Positions 7,291 to 7,649 of a stretch of 7,649 nucleotides of DNA are shown here, piece by piece. The stretch spans positions 1-7,649 of the forward strand of contig SXPO01000226.1 in NCBI GenBank assembly GCA_005793285.1, written 5' to 3'. Within the stretch, counting starts at the first letter, position 1; each line of letters opens with the position of its first letter. A program made the translations under genes and the position numbers. The notes beneath the pieces were generated by a model that did no database searches, was not told where the DNA came from, and saw only the letters and a program-made list of their open reading frames with translations. Origin of the DNA: Nitrospiraceae bacterium (GTDB lineage Bacteria > Nitrospirota > Nitrospiria > Nitrospirales > Nitrospiraceae).

Positions 7291-7649
7291 ATGACACAGA
7301 CACAATTGGCGCCATTCACCTTACAACAGATCGGAACAGGGACCGCACGGTTTCCGAGCGGAGTCCCCATTCCCACACACACCGACCAAATGGTCGATCC
7401 CTATTTCAAAACACGGATGCCCAAAGAGCATCAGATCGACAGCCTGCTGTTCTGGCCGCAGGACAAAGGGCCCTATCCAGGCCTGGTGCTGCTCCATGAT
7501 CGGTGGGGATTGACGGGACAAATGAAAGATCTCGGCGCGCGGCTGGCCTGCGAGGGCTATATGGTCATCATTCCCAATTTGTACGGCCGGCTGGGCGGAA
7601 TGGTGACGGCCAACGACGAGGTCGCCGCAGCGCTGCAAGAGAAACAGAA
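7291..7649 (+). CDS. Dienelactone hydrolase-family protein, N-terminal part cut by the right edge
   Basis: The frame runs from ATG 7291 to the window end, giving 119 complete codons without a stop. Residues from about 65 onward fit the start of the alpha/beta-hydrolase fold of the dienelactone hydrolase family: YPGLVLLHDRWGL (first strand and oxyanion region), then MKDLGARLACEGYMVIIPNLYGR, the hallmark 'D.a.RLA.eGY.v..PnLy' pattern. The first 60 or so residues form a family-variable N-terminal extension without a clear signal peptide. The usual HE(W/I)WGL reads HDRWGL here, so Asp stands where a Glu is common. The catalytic Cys/Ser, Asp and His lie beyond the window. The family hydrolyses dienelactones and other esters, but the substrate is unknown. 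No Shine-Dalgarno precedes the ATG; the -10 box position suggests a leaderless message. Confidence 0.85.
   Translation, partial: MTQTQLAPFTLQQIGTGTARFPSGVPIPTHTDQMVDPYFKTRMPKEHQIDSLLFWPQDKGPYPGLVLLHDRWGLTGQMKDLGARLACEGYMVIIPNLYGRLGGMVTANDEVAAALQEKQ

Overview
The window looks like a chromosomal piece of a GC-rich Gram-negative bacterium, most likely Nitrospira or a near relative (Nitrospirota). This rests on the style of the proteins, the mix of genes and the short 'CGCTTCACGAG'-type intergenic repeats. It is an inference from recall, not a database result. No rRNA, tRNA, CRISPR array or insertion sequence was seen.

Left part (1-2840). A leftward gene of unknown function is cut by the window edge (start at 80). 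It is divergent from clpB (228-2840), a complete class-1 Hsp100 disaggregase with all its nucleotide-binding motifs intact.

Middle part (2833-5013). Three leftward genes form one very tight transcription unit: yifB/comM (Mg-chelatase-like AAA+ ATPase), a 75-aa two-helix membrane protein and a 143-aa protein of unknown function. Both internal junctions are 4-base GTGA stop/start overlaps. The last gene runs tail to tail into clpB with an 8-bp overlap. yifB is broken by two separate lesions, a 1-base deletion near 4039-4040 and an in-frame amber codon at 3656-3658, so it reads as a recent pseudogene. Its promoter (TTGAAA-N17-TATAAT) is well preserved and holds a perfect inverted repeat.

Right part (5105-7649). 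Rightward genes encode a predicted exported protein of unknown function (5142-5798) and a stand-alone AsnC/Lrp-type ligand-binding (RAM) domain protein (5890-6126). Short repeats flank the latter. A leftward Gfo/Idh/MocA-family oxidoreductase (6207-7190) is divergent from a dienelactone-hydrolase-family gene that runs off the right edge (from 7291). A perfect 8+3+8 inverted repeat lies between these two genes and contains the -35 boxes of both predicted promoters.

The most interesting signals are regulatory. Two rightward genes (5142 and 7291) have a -10 box ending exactly 7 nt before the ATG and no Shine-Dalgarno, as expected for leaderless mRNAs. Two leftward genes (1-80 and 6207-7190) share an identical promoter, TTGACC-N17-TAGTGT. 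I found no clear new multi-gene system.
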